A stretch of DNA of 64,000 nt from NCBI RefSeq assembly GCF_900456975.1, contig NZ_UGYM01000002.1:4340001-4404000 (forward strand), read 5' to 3'. The position numbers and the translations under genes are program-made. Shown here piece by piece: positions 1 through 10,586 of this stretch; within the stretch, counting starts at the first letter, position 1, and every line of letters begins with the position of its first letter. Below the pieces are notes generated by a model. That model ran no database searches. It was given only the letters and a program-made list of their open reading frames with translations, and was not told the DNA's origin. The DNA comes from Shewanella baltica (GTDB lineage Bacteria; Pseudomonadota; Gammaproteobacteria; Enterobacterales; Shewanellaceae).

Positions 1-762
1 AGCGATGACGTCGATATGACGTTTAGCGGCGCCATCTTGCTGGGAGAAGCTCAGTTGCTTATAAGGTCTTGCCTTAACGCTCATAAAATCGGCGAAGGCA
101 TCATCGGCGTTGATGATGGCGGTGCCATCGGCCTGCAGATGATTAAAAATTTCCGACTTAGCCTGCGCGACACCCGCCTGCGATCCAAATCCTTCTAAAT
201 GGGCACTGCCGACGTTATTCACCAGCGCCACGTTCGGACGCACGAGTCCTGAGGTGTAATCAATTTCACCTTTATGGTTAGCCCCGAGCTCGAATATCCC
301 AAACTCATCCGCTGGCGTTAAACGCAGCAAGGTAAGCGGCACACCGATTTCATTATTGAAGTTACCAGCGGTATAGAGGATTTGATGCTTTGCCGACAGA
401 ATGGTCGCGATCATTTCCTTCACGCTAGTCTTGCCGTTTGAGCCTGTTAACGCCACGCAAATGGGATTGATTTGGTCACGGACATAAGCCCCTATCGCGC
501 CCATGGCTTTTTGGCAATCGGGCACAATCAGCTGCGGAATATCAAAGGCTAACTCGCGCTCGACCATTAACGCCGCGGCGCCGTTCTCAATAGCGGTAGC
601 AGCAAAATCATGGCCATCAAAACGCTCACCCTTTAAGGCTACAAACAGGGTTGCAGCGCCGATTTTGCGGCTATCACTGCTTAAATCTTCGATGGTGACG
701 TCGTCACCGACTCGAAACGTACCTAAGTGTTGACTTAGGGTCTCGAGAGAAAGAGGGATCAT
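1..762 (-). CDS. murF: MurF, UDP-MurNAc-tripeptide:D-Ala-D-Ala ligase (N-terminal part, cut by window edge)
   Basis: Cytoplasmic Mur ligase that adds D-Ala-D-Ala to UDP-MurNAc-tripeptide, the last soluble step of the peptidoglycan precursor. Reading the minus strand from the ATG at 762 gives a continuous frame to the left edge (about 254 residues). It starts [14 protein letters not shown] and carries the Mur ligase P-loop [11 protein letters not shown] and a downstream [12 protein letters not shown] segment. The start overlaps the murE stop as ATGA, which implies translational coupling. The C-terminal half lies outside the window. Identity rests on the motif and on the position directly after murE in the dcw cluster. 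Confidence 0.93.
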   Translation of the reverse strand, partial: MIPLSLETLSQHLGTFRVGDDVTIEDLSSDSRKIGAATLFVALKGERFDGHDFAATAIENGAAALMVERELAFDIPQLIVPDCQKAMGAIGAYVRDQINPICVALTGSNGKTSVKEMIATILSAKHQILYTAGNFNNEIGVPLTLLRLTPADEFGIFELGANHKGEIDYTSGLVRPNVALVNNVGSAHLEGFGSQAGVAQAKSEIFNHLQADGTAIINADDAFADFMSVKARPYKQLSFSQQDGAAKRHIDVIA

Positions 763-2258
763 CTTGATTGCTCCGATAACTGGCGTGCCAGGGCGCGTTC
801 ATCATAGTCATGACGCACACCTGCCGCCTCTTGGTAAGTTTCGTGGCCTTTGCCCGCCAGCAAGATCACATCGCCAGGTTTCGCCAATGCCACAACCTCT
901 TTAATTGCTGCGATACGGTCAACCTGAGTCAATGCCTGCTGAGGGTGGGTTAGCCCTTGGATAATATCGGTAATAATTTGCGCGGGGTCTTCACTACGCG
1001 CATTGTCGCTCGTCACCATAATGCGGTCAGCATACTGTTCTGCAGCTTGGCCCATCAAAGGACGCTTGCCCTTATCACGGTCGCCACCACACCCAAATAC
1101 GCACCATAAATCACCGACACAATGTCGACGTAGCGCGTTTAACGCTTGTTCAATCGCATCTGGCGTATGGGCATAATCGACCACTAAGGTGATGTTATTA
1201 GCAGTTGTGAAACGCTCCATACGACCTGCAACGGGCGTTAGGTATTGCACTTGCTCGGCTAACGCTTTCATATCAAAACCTTGCAGATACAAGGCTGAGA
1301 GCGCCGCAAGTAAATTAGAAAGATTAAAGGCACCAAGTAGTGGGGAGTGAATTTGAGTTTCGCCCTCGGGCCAGACTAAGGTTGTACTGACGCCTTGATC
1401 GTCAAACTTGGCATTTTTACTATAAAAAGCCGCACCTTGATGATCTTCAATACTAAAGCCCCACATTTGCGCAGGCACAGATTTAAGTTCAGTCAACCAA
1501 GATGCGCCAACTGCGTCGTCGAGATTCAATAAACCGTGACCTAAGGTGCTGAAACGAAATAGGCTTTGCTTAGCGGCGGCATAGCTTTCCATGTCGCCGT
1601 GGTAATCGAGGTGATCCCGCGTCAGATTGGTAAACACGGCAACATCGAAGGGGACTGCATCGACGCGGCCTTGCACTAAGCCGTGGCTCGACACTTCCAT
1701 GGCGCAGACACTCGCGCCTATGGCTTCAAAGTCATGCAACTGACGCATTAGGGTAATAGCATCGGCTGTGGTATTGCCGCTATCGACGAGCTCGCCCCAG
1801 AGACCATTGCCAAGGGTGCCCATCACGGCGGCTTTGCGGCCGAGCGACGTTATCAGCTGGGCAATCAGTTGACTTGTCGAGGTTTTACCATTGGTGCCAG
1901 TAATACCAATCACCCCAAGGGATGTTGTCGCAGACTGATGCGCTAAGGGATAACGCTGGGCTGCGATGGCTGATACTTGGCGACTCAACTGGAAGAAATA
2001 AATCTGCACGCCGTGCTCGGCATTATCGCTGTGCAACACTTTGCCATGCTGATCAGCATCATCCGTGTGGACTAATACGGCTGCGGCACCTAAATCTAAG
2101 GCTTTTTCAATAAACTGTCTGCCATCGACCTTATGTCCTGGCAGCGCCAAAAACACATCGCCGCGACGTATTGCGCGGCTATCTAAGGTCAAATCGTTGA
2201 AGGACTGCGCGCCGGCATAATGCAGCCAAGGCGCAAGCAGATCCCGTAATAACATCAT
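759..2258 (-). CDS. murE: MurE, UDP-MurNAc-L-Ala-D-Glu:meso-DAP ligase
   Basis: Adds meso-diaminopimelate to UDP-MurNAc-L-Ala-D-Glu in the cytoplasm. The 499 residues match the family length (E. coli is about 495). The ATP loop GTNGKTS is at residues 121-127, the central-domain segment [16 protein letters not shown] at about 211-226 and the C-terminal [12 protein letters not shown] at about 389-400. The DAP-recognition loop, usually DNPR, reads DNAR at 418-421: the arginine that contacts DAP is kept and the proline is Ala. The start overlaps the ftsI stop as ATGA and the stop overlaps the murF start, so ftsI-murE-murF are probably translated as a chain. Confidence 0.96.
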   Translation of the reverse strand: MMLLRDLLAPWLHYAGAQSFNDLTLDSRAIRRGDVFLALPGHKVDGRQFIEKALDLGAAAVLVHTDDADQHGKVLHSDNAEHGVQIYFFQLSRQVSAIAAQRYPLAHQSATTSLGVIGITGTNGKTSTSQLIAQLITSLGRKAAVMGTLGNGLWGELVDSGNTTADAITLMRQLHDFEAIGASVCAMEVSSHGLVQGRVDAVPFDVAVFTNLTRDHLDYHGDMESYAAAKQSLFRFSTLGHGLLNLDDAVGASWLTELKSVPAQMWGFSIEDHQGAAFYSKNAKFDDQGVSTTLVWPEGETQIHSPLLGAFNLSNLLAALSALYLQGFDMKALAEQVQYLTPVAGRMERFTTANNITLVVDYAHTPDAIEQALNALRRHCVGDLWCVFGCGGDRDKGKRPLMGQAAEQYADRIMVTSDNARSEDPAQIITDIIQGLTHPQQALTQVDRIAAIKEVVALAKPGDVILLAGKGHETYQEAAGVRHDYDERALARQLSEQSR

Positions 2259-4009
2259 TCTGCTCTCCCGGCGGCAATACCCGCCAATTGCACTTGTTCT
2301 TTATCGGTAATGGGTTCAACGTTTAACATTTGCAGTGCGCCAGACATGACTTTGGCAAATGCCGGCCCCGCCACTGAACCACCATAATAGAGATCGCCCT
2401 TAGGCTCGTTCACGACCACCACTATCGCTAACTTAGGATTATTCGCCGGTGCAACACCTGCAAATAAAGCAACATAATCATCACCATAACCGCCAGCAAC
2501 CGCCTTACGACTGGTGCCTGACTTGCCCGCAACCGGATAACCGTCAATATGCGCCAAGGTGCCGGTGCCACCTTTTTCTGTCACGCCGACCAGCATTTGC
2601 ATCACATCGTGGGCCACATCTTCAGAAATGACTCGCTCACCGACGGGGGGCTTTTTCAGTTTCATAATTGAGACGGGGAATAAGGTGCCGCCATTGCCTA
2701 AAGTGGCATACATGCGCGCAAGTTGCAGTGTGGTTGCCGTTAAACCGTAACCGAAGGACAAGGTGGCGCGCTCAAAGTCAGACCAACGGTGGCGGTCTTG
2801 AATAACCCCCGCGCTTTCACCCGTAAGGTTGATCCCTGAGAAGCTCCCAAGCCCCATAGATTGATAGGTGCCGAGTAACTGCTGCACCGGAATAGATAAG
2901 GCCAATTTACTGATGCCGACGTTACTGGATTTAGCCAGAATACGCGCCAAACTCATGTCGCCGTAGTTGGCAGGGTCGCGCACTTGGCGGCCGCCTAAAC
3001 GCATCCAACCCGGTGAAGTGGCAATAATGTCGGTCGATTTAACTGTGCCCGCTTCAAGCGCCGCAGCCACTACAAAGGGCTTAATGGTCGAACCTGGCTC
3101 GAAGGTATCTGTCATCGCGCGGTTACGCATTCTGAAGGTTTGCAGATTGTCGCGCGCATTGGGGTTGTACGATGGCGTATTCACCATAGCCAAGACTTCA
3201 CCAGTGTGAATATCGAGTACGACGATGGAACCTGAGGTCGCTTGGTTCATTTCTGTGGTGCGTTTCAGCTCGCGGTACGCTAACTGCTGAATCCGTTGAT
3301 CTATGCTGAGCACAAGATCATTCGGGCTTTCGCCTTCTTGGATAATATCGAGGCGCTCAACCACATGACCGTCGCGGGATTTACGCACTTTCTGTTTTGA
3401 AGGCGTGCCCGTTAGCCAGCTGTTATAAGCATTTTCTACGCCTTCAATCCCAACATCATCAATGTTTGTGATACCGATAAGCTGAGCAGTGATTTCACCA
3501 CCAGGGTAATAGCGGCGGGATTCAGATTTAAGGAAAACACCGGGTAATTTCAGCTGAGTGATGTAGTCCGCGACCGCGGGAGTAATTTGGCGTTTTAAGT
3601 AGGTAAAGCGTTTGGTGGGATTACTGCGCACCCGATCTAATATGTCTTCTACGGGTTCATGCAACACATCAGCTAAAGCTTGCCAGCGGCGCATATCCGC
3701 AAAGCCATTGTTATCGTTAACTTGTTTAGGATCGGCCCAAACGGCACGCACTGGCACACTGACGGCCAACATGTCGCCATTGCGATCGGTGATCAAACCA
3801 CGCTGCACCTCACGGCTCGTGGTCCGTAAAGTACGCATATCGCTTTCATGGCGTAATTTGTCAGGTTCGATAATTTGAATGTAGGCTGCGCGTCCCACTA
3901 GGCTGCAAAATAGCGTACACACAAACCCCACCACTACGTATAAACGCCAATGGATTAGTTGTGGTTTCTGCGGTTTGCTTACCCGTTTGATTTTCGCTTG
4001 CCTAGTCAT
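2255..4009 (-). CDS. ftsI: FtsI (PBP3), septal peptidoglycan transpeptidase
   Basis: Monofunctional class B penicillin-binding protein that cross-links septal peptidoglycan in the divisome. The 584 residues contain a basic cytoplasmic N-terminus, one membrane anchor at about 21-45 ([19 protein letters not shown]) and a periplasmic pedestal. The three transpeptidase motifs are all present: STIK with nucleophile Ser307, SSN at 361-363 and KSGT at 496-499. It lies 13 bp downstream of ftsL, the usual dcw order. No processing signal beyond the family norm is apparent. Confidence 0.96.
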   Translation of the reverse strand: MTRQAKIKRVSKPQKPQLIHWRLYVVVGFVCTLFCSLVGRAAYIQIIEPDKLRHESDMRTLRTTSREVQRGLITDRNGDMLAVSVPVRAVWADPKQVNDNNGFADMRRWQALADVLHEPVEDILDRVRSNPTKRFTYLKRQITPAVADYITQLKLPGVFLKSESRRYYPGGEITAQLIGITNIDDVGIEGVENAYNSWLTGTPSKQKVRKSRDGHVVERLDIIQEGESPNDLVLSIDQRIQQLAYRELKRTTEMNQATSGSIVVLDIHTGEVLAMVNTPSYNPNARDNLQTFRMRNRAMTDTFEPGSTIKPFVVAAALEAGTVKSTDIIATSPGWMRLGGRQVRDPANYGDMSLARILAKSSNVGISKLALSIPVQQLLGTYQSMGLGSFSGINLTGESAGVIQDRHRWSDFERATLSFGYGLTATTLQLARMYATLGNGGTLFPVSIMKLKKPPVGERVISEDVAHDVMQMLVGVTEKGGTGTLAHIDGYPVAGKSGTSRKAVAGGYGDDYVALFAGVAPANNPKLAIVVVVNEPKGDLYYGGSVAGPAFAKVMSGALQMLNVEPITDKEQVQLAGIAAGRAE

Positions 4010-4022
4010 ATCTTCCCTATAC

Positions 4023-4337
4023 TCACGGCACCTTTACCACAACTTCTTCGCTGGGTAACGGACGACTCATGTTGAGTTCCTTAGAGGCAATGCGCGTAAT
4101 ACGACTGTGTTCAGTCTGCGATTGCTCTTCTAATAATAAATTGCGCCACTCAATATCTAATCTGTCTCGCTCTTGCAGTAACTGGTCCCACTGGGTCGTT
4201 AGTTGGCGGCTAATATGGCTGCCATAAACAACCGCGACCGCATTGCAGAGCACGAGCAGAGCTAATAACAAGATCCATTTGTGCAGCCATAAATCGTGTA
4301 AGACGATCCGTGGCAGATTGATCGAGGGCTTACTCAC
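4023..4337 (-). CDS. ftsL: FtsL, cell division protein
   Basis: Small bitopic divisome protein that forms a coiled-coil complex with FtsB and FtsQ. The 104 residues have a short cytoplasmic tail, one membrane helix at about 18-38 (WILLLALLVLCNAVAVVYGS) and a periplasmic heptad-type region (QLTTQWDQLLQERDRLDIEW). Sequence conservation in this family is low. The assignment uses the length, the topology and the position between rsmH (10 bp upstream) and ftsI. Confidence 0.93.
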   Translation of the reverse strand: MSKPSINLPRIVLHDLWLHKWILLLALLVLCNAVAVVYGSHISRQLTTQWDQLLQERDRLDIEWRNLLLEEQSQTEHSRITRIASKELNMSRPLPSEEVVVKVP

Positions 4338-4347
4338 AGTGCGCCCC

Positions 4348-5289
4348 TTAGTAATCTAAACGCTCGGCAATGCGTAACACTGAGCTGCGAGCTCTGGCAT
4401 TGCGTTCGATTTCTTCGTCGGATGGCATAATCGCCTTGCCCACGGCGCGTAACTTACGCGACTTGTTAATTTGATCTTCAGTGACCGGAAAACCGTGCGG
4501 CACACTTTCGCCTTGGCTATGGCGGCGAATAAAGCGCTTCACGATACGATCTTCTAAAGAGTGGAAACTGATGACCGACAAGCGCCCTTGGGGAGCCAGT
4601 ACATTGACGGCACCTTCAAGCGCTTGATCAATTTGATCTAATTCACTGTTGATATAAATACGTATGGCCTGAAACACCCGAGTCGCAGGGTGCTTATTGC
4701 GTTCTTTACTTTTAGTGATACGCGCGATCAAATCGGCTAAATCTTTAGTTCGTAAAAACGGCGTTTTATCACGATCCGCAGCGATACAACGAGCAATATG
4801 ACGGGCGTTTTTCTCTTCGCCATAGGTCTTAAATACCCAAGCCATATCCTCAATTTCTGCGCGTGCTAACCACTGAGCAGCTGTTTGGCCTTGGCTGTTA
4901 TCCATCCGCATATCGAGCGGGCCATCACGCATAAAACTAAAACCACGTTCGGCATCGTCAAGCTGAGGTGAAGACACACCTAAATCGAGTAATACGCCAT
5001 CAATTTTGCCCACAAGCCCAAGCTCTTCGACATAATCGGCTAATTGGCCAAAACCACCATGCACGATTTGAAAGCGTGGATCGTCAGCAAATTGTTTTGC
5101 CGCTTCAATCGCTTGAGGGTCACGGTCGATTGCGATCAATCGGCCGTTTTCACCGAGTTGCTGCAACACTTGTCTTGAATGACCACCGCGGCCGAACGTG
5201 CCATCGATATAGATGCCATCGTCTTTGATGTTTAAACCGCCAACCGTTTCTGCTAGCAGCACGGATAAATGGGCAAATTCCTGACTCAT
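4348..5289 (-). CDS. rsmH: RsmH (MraW), 16S rRNA m4C1402 methyltransferase
   Basis: SAM-dependent methyltransferase acting on N4 of C1402 in 16S rRNA. It has 313 residues, as usual. The N-terminal motif [13 protein letters not shown], the SAM-binding segment [13 protein letters not shown] (about 27-39), the [10 protein letters not shown] motif and the C-terminal [16 protein letters not shown] are all visible. It is the second gene of the dcw operon, 31 bp after mraZ, and is followed closely by ftsL. Confidence 0.97.
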   Translation of the reverse strand: MSQEFAHLSVLLAETVGGLNIKDDGIYIDGTFGRGGHSRQVLQQLGENGRLIAIDRDPQAIEAAKQFADDPRFQIVHGGFGQLADYVEELGLVGKIDGVLLDLGVSSPQLDDAERGFSFMRDGPLDMRMDNSQGQTAAQWLARAEIEDMAWVFKTYGEEKNARHIARCIAADRDKTPFLRTKDLADLIARITKSKERNKHPATRVFQAIRIYINSELDQIDQALEGAVNVLAPQGRLSVISFHSLEDRIVKRFIRRHSQGESVPHGFPVTEDQINKSRKLRAVGKAIMPSDEEIERNARARSSVLRIAERLDY

Positions 5290-5320
5290 TACTCTCTTCT
5301 TATTTAGTTATCGCGACTCG

Positions 5321-5779
5321 TTAAAGTGAAAAATCCGCGAGACGCTCGTTACTAGCAAGCTCCTCACTTCGAATCGTTTCCTGACACTCATCGATTTGCT
5401 GCAGCCAAGATTGCTCATCCCACAGCTCAAATTTGTTCAATTGCCCCACCAGCATGATGCGCTTATCTAAATTGGCATATTGCCTTAGCGGTGGCGGCAG
5501 TAATATGCGCCCATTACCGTCAAGCTCCACTTCGTGGGCGTAACCGAGTAACAGACGTTTTAACGATCTCTGGGTTTTATCGGTATCGGAAAGCTTTAAC
5601 AACTTAGCTTCGATCAATTCCCATTCATGGATTGGATACAAGAGTAAACAGGCGGATTGGATGTCGACGGTAATCACGATGCGGCCTTGGTGCTCAAGCT
5701 GCAAAGGTTCGCGGTATCGCACTGGAATAGCGATCCGTCCCTTTGTATCTAAGTTGATAGCACTGGCTCCACGAAACAC
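5321..5779 (-). CDS. mraZ: MraZ, dcw-cluster transcriptional regulator
   Basis: Ring-forming AbrB/SpoVT-type DNA-binding protein that represses its own dcw operon. The 152 residues carry the two repeated folds with the signatures LDTKGRIAIPVRYR (about 10-23) and LDGNGRILLPPPLRQ (about 87-101). The start is GTG at 5779, with an AGGA-type SD 9 nt upstream. An ATG slightly further upstream runs into TAG after two codons. The promoter and MraZ boxes just upstream (5809-5871) support autoregulation. Confidence 0.96.
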   Translation of the reverse strand: MFRGASAINLDTKGRIAIPVRYREPLQLEHQGRIVITVDIQSACLLLYPIHEWELIEAKLLKLSDTDKTQRSLKRLLLGYAHEVELDGNGRILLPPPLRQYANLDKRIMLVGQLNKFELWDEQSWLQQIDECQETIRSEELASNERLADFSL

Positions 5780-5808
5780 GCTAATTCATCCTTTCCTGTG
5801 ATTCTTGA

Positions 5809-5833
5809 TCCACAAATATCCACTATTTCCCAC
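5809..5833 (-). promoter_or_regulatory. Three MraZ-type operator boxes
   Basis: On the minus strand the 5' leader of mraZ contains GTGGG, GTGGA and GTGGA, at plus-strand positions 5829-5833, 5819-5823 and 5809-5813. Each start lies exactly 10 bp from the next, so the 5-bp spacers are equal. MraZ is known to bind TGGG-type repeats separated by 5 bp upstream of mraZ. The match is seen directly; the binding is inferred. Confidence 0.85.
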
Positions 5834-5841
5834 AACTGCTA

Positions 5842-5871
5842 AGTTTAGGGACAGTCGACAAGCAATGTCAA
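5842..5871 (-). promoter_or_regulatory. Promoter of the dcw (mraZ) operon
   Basis: Minus-strand -35 TTGACA (5866-5871) and -10 TAAACT (5842-5847) are separated by 18 bp, immediately upstream of the MraZ boxes and about 60 bp from the mraZ GTG. The -35 is a perfect sigma70 match. The boxes therefore fall in the early transcribed region, where repression by MraZ would be expected. Confidence 0.75.
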
Positions 5872-6537
5872 GGGATGGGATCCTTTTATAAATCCAGTCG
5901 GCAAGCGGGTTAGCAGCATGTTGAGCACTTAACCTAGCGACAAACTTTTGACATGAAAGACCACGAGAGATCGACTAAACAGAAGAAACTACAGGAATAA
6001 AATGCGCCGAAATATTCAGCAACCTTTTGCTTTCAGGCGCTTGCGATGAAAAAAATAGGGGATTAATTCTGTATTTGTGGGATTTTACGGGTCGAGGAAT
6101 AACCTTAAACCCAAAAAAGTAACAAAATAAACTTAAATTCAACCTTATTAGACAGTCAAAAAAGAGTTGGATTTAGCACGAAAATCTAAATAATTATCCG
6201 AAATAAAGACGATCATCTTTTTGCAGATGATTGAATATTAATGTCACGATTGCGAGAAAGCTCAACTTTCCCACTCCAAATCCCGTAAAAGCACCACGCG
6301 AATCCAACAATTCACCTCAATTTTGCATTCGCTACTATTGTTCCTTCTCAACCACTATTGATTCCTTCTCAAGCACTGTAGTTCCTTCACAATAAGTGCC
6401 GCTTTGGTTAGCATCGATTGCTCGTGCTTAGATCTTAACCCACCTCATTCGCCTTAACGACTTAAACCGCGTATAGTCTAAATATTGACCGACTCCTGCC
6501 GATAACATGTTAAGAGGTGTAATAACAAGGAGGCGTT
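5872..6537. other. Long intergenic region between mraZ promoter and the 6538 gene
   Basis: About 665 bp without a credible gene on either strand. It is AT-rich, especially 6080-6240. It holds the triplicate 21-bp repeat at 6331-6392 and, at its right end, a strong SD (AAGGAGG) for the next gene. No RNA gene was recognised. Confidence 0.6.
6331..6392. repeat. Three imperfect tandem copies of a 21-bp unit
   Basis: Units begin at 6331, 6352 and 6373 (lengths 21, 21 and 20) and share a core that reads about CACTATTG-TTCCTTCTCAA. The first two units differ at only a few positions; the third is more diverged. The function is unknown. The position is about 150 bp upstream of the 6538 start. Confidence 0.7.
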
Positions 6538-6867
6538 ATGAGTGGATTGGATAGCATTTATGCCATGCTGGCGCAGCCAGTGAAAGCCGTGTTGCACCCT
6601 AAACGGGTCGTCGACCAAGTGAGTAGTGCCACCGCAAATGCCCCCGATAGCCATGAAACACCGCAGTCACAGTTACCCCCAACGTTAGAAGGGCGCGACG
6701 CGAAAGTCAGGGAGAGACGCAAAGATGCTGATAACAATAAGAATAAGAAACGCCGTGCATCGGATGAGCCTGAAGAATTAAAAGAAGGTGTCGTGCTTGA
6801 AGTCACCGACGATACCGCGGAAATCAAAAAGCCACCGAGCCAACATATTATTGATGTTGAAGTATAA
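6538..6867 (+). CDS. Small charged hypothetical protein
   Basis: The product has 109 residues and I recognise no family. It begins MSGLDSIYAMLAQPVKAV, is strongly charged in the middle (about 50-75, KVRERRKDADNNKNKKRR) and ends acidic. There is no signal peptide or membrane helix, and it looks largely disordered. Support for a real gene is an excellent SD (AAGGAGG, 5 nt before ATG), an open frame consistent with the strand and a hairpin terminator 20 bp after the stop. It stands alone between divergent mraZ and convergent glpK. The minus-strand frame inside it is a shadow. Confidence 0.75.
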   Translation: MSGLDSIYAMLAQPVKAVLHPKRVVDQVSSATANAPDSHETPQSQLPPTLEGRDAKVRERRKDADNNKNKKRRASDEPEELKEGVVLEVTDDTAEIKKPPSQHIIDVEV

Positions 6868-6887
6868 ATCCGTATTGATATAAACGG

Positions 6888-6922
6888 AAAAGGCGCAATC
6901 CTATTGGATTAGCGCCTTTTTA
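6888..6922 (+). terminator. Rho-independent terminator after the 6538 gene
   Basis: AAAAGGCGC-AATCC pairs with GGATT-A-GCGCCTTTT around a tetraloop, followed by a T-run. The A-run on the other side means it could also stop minus-strand transcription after glpK. Confidence 0.85.
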
Positions 6923-7032
6923 TTCACCACAATCGAGTCATATTTCAAACCAACTCAAACTCAAACTTACATATCAAATTTAAGCATGCCTCAAGTCAAA
7001 GAACTCAAATTGAGTAGCTTAAGTCGAATAGC

Positions 7033-8517
7033 TTAGGCGCGAGTTCTGGCAACGGCATCCTGCCAACCTGCGTATAACCGCACCCGAGTCTCGGCATCAA
7101 TATTGGGGATAAAATGCTTATCGATACAAGCTTTATGTTCAAGCTCTATGACACTCTCCCAAAAGCCCACCGCCAACCCAGCTAAAAATGCCGCGCCCAA
7201 AGCCGTTGTCTCACAAACACTCGGCCTTAGTACTTCGACATCGGTGATATCGGCTTGAAACTGCATCAAAAAATCATTGGCGACCGCGCCGCCATCCACC
7301 TTCAAACGCTTAAGGCTAACGCCACTGTCTTTGGTCATGGCATCGAGTAAATCTTTACTCTGATAAGCAATGGATTCTAACGCCGCCCGAATAATATGAT
7401 TACGGTTGGCGCCACGGGTTAAACCAAAGAGTGCGCCACGGGCATTGGGATCCCAATAGGGCGCACCGAGTCCCACAAAGGCTGGCACCAGATATACGCC
7501 ATTGGTATCAGCAACCTTAGAGGCAAAATACTCAGTATCACTGGCGTCACGAATAAGCCCCAGTTCATCCCGCAGCCATTGAATAGTCGCGCCACCCATG
7601 AAGACTGAACCTTCGAGGGCATAGTTCACTTCGCCCTTCGGTCCCACGGCAACTGTGGTCAGTAACCCATGGTTAGAGCGCACCGCTTTGGTCCCGGTAT
7701 TCATCAATAAAAAACAACCAGTGCCATAGGTATTCTTCGCCATGCCGGGCTCGACACACAGCTGGCCAAAAAGCGCCGCTTGTTGGTCGCCTGCCATCCC
7801 TGCGACTTGAATTTCACTGCCTTCACCGGCAATCCGCGTAGTGCCATACACGCTGCAGGAAGGCTTAACTTCGGGCAACAAAGACAAGGGAATGTCTAAA
7901 GCTTCAAGTAACTTGTTATCCCAAGTCAGGCTATGGATATTAAACAGCATAGTACGGGCGGCATTGGTGGGATCGGTGACATGCACTTTGCCCTCGGTTA
8001 ACTTCCACACTAGCCAAGTATCGATAGTGCCGAACAACAACTCACCGCGCTCGGCTTGCGCACGGGCATTGGGCACATTATCTAGAATCCACTTGATCTT
8101 AGTGCCTGAAAAATAAGGGTCGAGTAACAGGCCTGTGTTTTCACGGACATACTCTTCTAATCCTTGAGCTTTGAGTTGCTCACAAATTTCAGAGCTACGA
8201 CGGCACTGCCACACAATCGCGTTATAGATAGGTTTACCTGTGGCTTTCTCCCAAATGACTGTAGTTTCCCGCTGATTGGTAATGCCAATCGCGGCCACTT
8301 CATCGCTGTGGATCCCCGCGCGCGCCAGCACTTCAACTAACACTGAACTTTGGCTTGCCCAGATCTCCATGGGATCATGCTCGACCCAACCCGGATTTGG
8401 ATACAACTGGGTGAATTCCCGCTGGGACACGCTGACAATGTTTGCGTCGTGATCGAACACTATCGCCCTTGAGCTGGTCGTGCCTTGATCTAAGGCCACC
8501 ACGTATTTTTTCTGCAC
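7033..8517 (-). CDS. glpK: GlpK, glycerol kinase
   Basis: Phosphorylates glycerol to sn-glycerol-3-phosphate with ATP in the cytoplasm. The 494 residues fit the FGGY kinase family (E. coli 502). The ATPase phosphate-1 loop DQGTTSSRA is at about 10-18, the substrate segment [10 protein letters not shown] at about 44-53 and the C-terminal [18 protein letters not shown] contains the family signature. No glpF or glpD is adjacent, so the gene is transcribed alone, oriented away from fadL. Confidence 0.97.
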   Translation of the reverse strand: MQKKYVVALDQGTTSSRAIVFDHDANIVSVSQREFTQLYPNPGWVEHDPMEIWASQSSVLVEVLARAGIHSDEVAAIGITNQRETTVIWEKATGKPIYNAIVWQCRRSSEICEQLKAQGLEEYVRENTGLLLDPYFSGTKIKWILDNVPNARAQAERGELLFGTIDTWLVWKLTEGKVHVTDPTNAARTMLFNIHSLTWDNKLLEALDIPLSLLPEVKPSCSVYGTTRIAGEGSEIQVAGMAGDQQAALFGQLCVEPGMAKNTYGTGCFLLMNTGTKAVRSNHGLLTTVAVGPKGEVNYALEGSVFMGGATIQWLRDELGLIRDASDTEYFASKVADTNGVYLVPAFVGLGAPYWDPNARGALFGLTRGANRNHIIRAALESIAYQSKDLLDAMTKDSGVSLKRLKVDGGAVANDFLMQFQADITDVEVLRPSVCETTALGAAFLAGLAVGFWESVIELEHKACIDKHFIPNIDAETRVRLYAGWQDAVARTRA

Positions 8518-8666
8518 GCTACTATCCTATCTGAACTCTCCGCCGCCTTTTTATGCCGGTGAGAGTTAACATGATCCACTACTTATGCAATGAATATATT
8601 CGCAATTTTCTGCCGTGACCAGCAAGCAAGCCGAAAAACAAAATAACGCCACCATGCTATAGCCAT

Positions 8667-8696
8667 AAAAAAGCCCTGAAGATTCAGGGCTTTTTT
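8667..8696 (-). terminator. Terminator downstream of the fadL-type gene
   Basis: A nearly perfect stem AAAAAAGCCCTGAA / TTCAGGGCTTTTTT with a short loop lies 15 bp after the stop at 8711. The flanking A and T runs make it usable on both strands. Confidence 0.88.
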
Positions 8697-8710
8697 AAAC
8701 TACGTAGAAC

Positions 8711-10060
8711 TTACATCTTGTAGCTCATCTGGATACCCGCAAGCCACACATCGCCGCTCGCTTCACCGTTAAAGTTAACGGCCGCTAAGCCCAGTAGATT
8801 TTGCTGTTCGTTGATTGGCGCATCGCCTGTTGCTTTGATATACGTCACCGCAAAATCAACATTCAGATTCTTAGTCGCCTGATAACCGGCGCCGACAGAG
8901 AACCACAGACGGTCAGAGTCTGGAATTGTAGTTGTGCGCCACTCGTCATTTGCTGCCGTTTTATCTAAAGCGACACCGGCACGCACTAACCAGTCATTAT
9001 TCACTTGATAAGTGGTTCCCAGCGCGAAACGCCAGTTATCTTCAAAGTGTTCTTCTTTAACTAAATCAGACTCTAAATCGCCCTTAGGTTTAACGTCACC
9101 AGGGAAATAAGCCACCAGCTGATCAAATACACTCCAATCTGTCCAGTTCACGCTCGCGTGCATGGCCCAGTTATCGGTCAATTGATGATGGGAAGCAATT
9201 TCTGCAAAGGCGGGCAATTCAAGGGGTAAATAACCTTCGATAGACACATCTTGGCCGCCGGTATACAAGACGCCAGAAGCATGACCATCTAAGTCCAATT
9301 GCACGCCGCTGTGATACGCAAAGCCTAAACGGTGAGCCGGATTGATCTGCCAGCTTGCACCTAACTGCCAGCCGTAACCCACATCATCACCCTTCATGCT
9401 TTTCAGCTCAGTGCCACCAGGAGGTAACATTGCCTGCACAGGAGCCGGCAGAGCCGGTTTGATGCCATCGACCCAACCGGGCAATGACGCACCAATTTCG
9501 CCTTCACCATAAACGATACGTACACCAGCACCGACGCTAACAGCATCATTGATGCGGTACGCAATATTTGGATTAAACTCAACGGTTGTAACCGAAGTCT
9601 TGTTACCAAAAATAGCCGCGGCGTGAGTCGCAGGTAATTCAGTGGCTAGACCATAGTTAGAATTTACCGCTAGGCCCCAAGTCCATTGATCATTTAACTG
9701 ATTTGAGTAATAAAAGTTTGGCACCAGTGCGTCATCGGCCACATCCAGTGCATCGCCACCTTTCATAACAACAGGATCTGGGCCAAGCAACGGCGAGCTA
9801 ATGCTGACATCGCCAGTCACATCGACGTTTGGCATGACATAAATACCACCCGTCGATAACTGACGACCTTCGAGATAAGTCAACATGGCTGGATTACGTG
9901 CTTGAGCCGAAGCGTTATCCGCCATAGCCGCTTCACCGGCAAAGGCGCGGCCTAAGCCTGTGGCAGAATATTCGGCTAATTGAAAACCAGCGGCATGGAG
10001 TTGAGTCGTTGAACTTAACAAGGCTGCAGTGACAGCCAAAGTCAGAAGACGTTTTTGCAT
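8711..10060 (-). CDS. fadL: FadL/OmpP1/TodX-family outer-membrane fatty-acid transporter
   Basis: 14-stranded outer-membrane barrel for uptake of long-chain fatty acids or other hydrophobic compounds. The 449 residues start with a clear Sec signal peptide (MQKRLLTLAVTAALLSSTTQLHA, cleavage near residue 24) and mature AGFQLAEYSATGLGRAFAGEA, the typical FadL hatch start. The NPA motif follows at about 56-59 (ARNPAML). The protein ends in a strand with aromatic and hydrophobic residues (AGIQMSYKM). Whether the substrate is fatty acid cannot be told from sequence alone, hence the moderate confidence in the symbol. Confidence 0.88.
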   Translation of the reverse strand: MQKRLLTLAVTAALLSSTTQLHAAGFQLAEYSATGLGRAFAGEAAMADNASAQARNPAMLTYLEGRQLSTGGIYVMPNVDVTGDVSISSPLLGPDPVVMKGGDALDVADDALVPNFYYSNQLNDQWTWGLAVNSNYGLATELPATHAAAIFGNKTSVTTVEFNPNIAYRINDAVSVGAGVRIVYGEGEIGASLPGWVDGIKPALPAPVQAMLPPGGTELKSMKGDDVGYGWQLGASWQINPAHRLGFAYHSGVQLDLDGHASGVLYTGGQDVSIEGYLPLELPAFAEIASHHQLTDNWAMHASVNWTDWSVFDQLVAYFPGDVKPKGDLESDLVKEEHFEDNWRFALGTTYQVNNDWLVRAGVALDKTAANDEWRTTTIPDSDRLWFSVGAGYQATKNLNVDFAVTYIKATGDAPINEQQNLLGLAAVNFNGEASGDVWLAGIQMSYKM

Positions 10061-10518
10061 CGTTATTCTCTAATAATATTATTGTTATCTGTACTACTTA
10101 AATTAGTACTGCGGCGTTCAGGCAAAATAGAGCAAACACTCCATATTGAATGCGAAGCAGTTTACTTATGCAGAAGATGTTTGCAACCAAAGGAGATAAA
10201 ACAGACAAAAACTCTAGCTAACGATGACTTTAAAACAGATTTAGTGACCAATATCACTATTTAAACAAAACTCAGCCTATATTCGCCCAGTTACTATTCG
10301 CAACGCTGATTAACTCAACATGGTTAAATAAAAAAATAACCATAATAAACAACAAAATAAAATAAAAAATCTCAGAAACACGTGTAAATCATTCAGATGT
10401 AACAAATTCAGCATAAATCACTATCGATACAAAAATTCTATGACACACAAACAGCAGTAAAAATTTATCACTTCAAATACAATTAGTTAAACCATGAGCA
10501 GATGATGATTTAAAACAA
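10061..10518. other. AT-rich intergenic region upstream of fadL
   Basis: About 460 bp, strongly AT-rich, between the fadL-type gene and the leuD terminator. It presumably contains the fadL promoter. I could not pick out a convincing -35/-10 pair or regulator site. A 69-residue plus-strand frame starting inside fadL has no SD and looks like noise. Confidence 0.5.
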
Positions 10519-10546
10519 AAGCGCCTAGGTGGTAACCTAGGCGCTT
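10519..10546 (-). terminator. Terminator of the leu operon
   Basis: Perfect 12-bp stem AAGCGCCTAGGT / ACCTAGGCGCTT with a 4-nt loop, followed on the minus strand by a T-rich run (TTTTGTTTT). It lies 40 bp downstream of leuD. Confidence 0.88.
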
Positions 10547-10586
10547 AAATATGGACTCAACACCAGTACAAATGTGCGCTGAAAAA

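Noticed and set aside
6558..6827. Minus-strand frame inside the small 6538 gene
   Set aside because: Ser/Leu-rich antisense shadow; the plus-strand frame has a strong SD and a terminator.
10055..10264. 69-codon plus-strand frame overlapping the fadL start
   Set aside because: Begins inside a signal-peptide-coding sequence on the other strand, has no SD, AT-rich composition and no recognisable protein.
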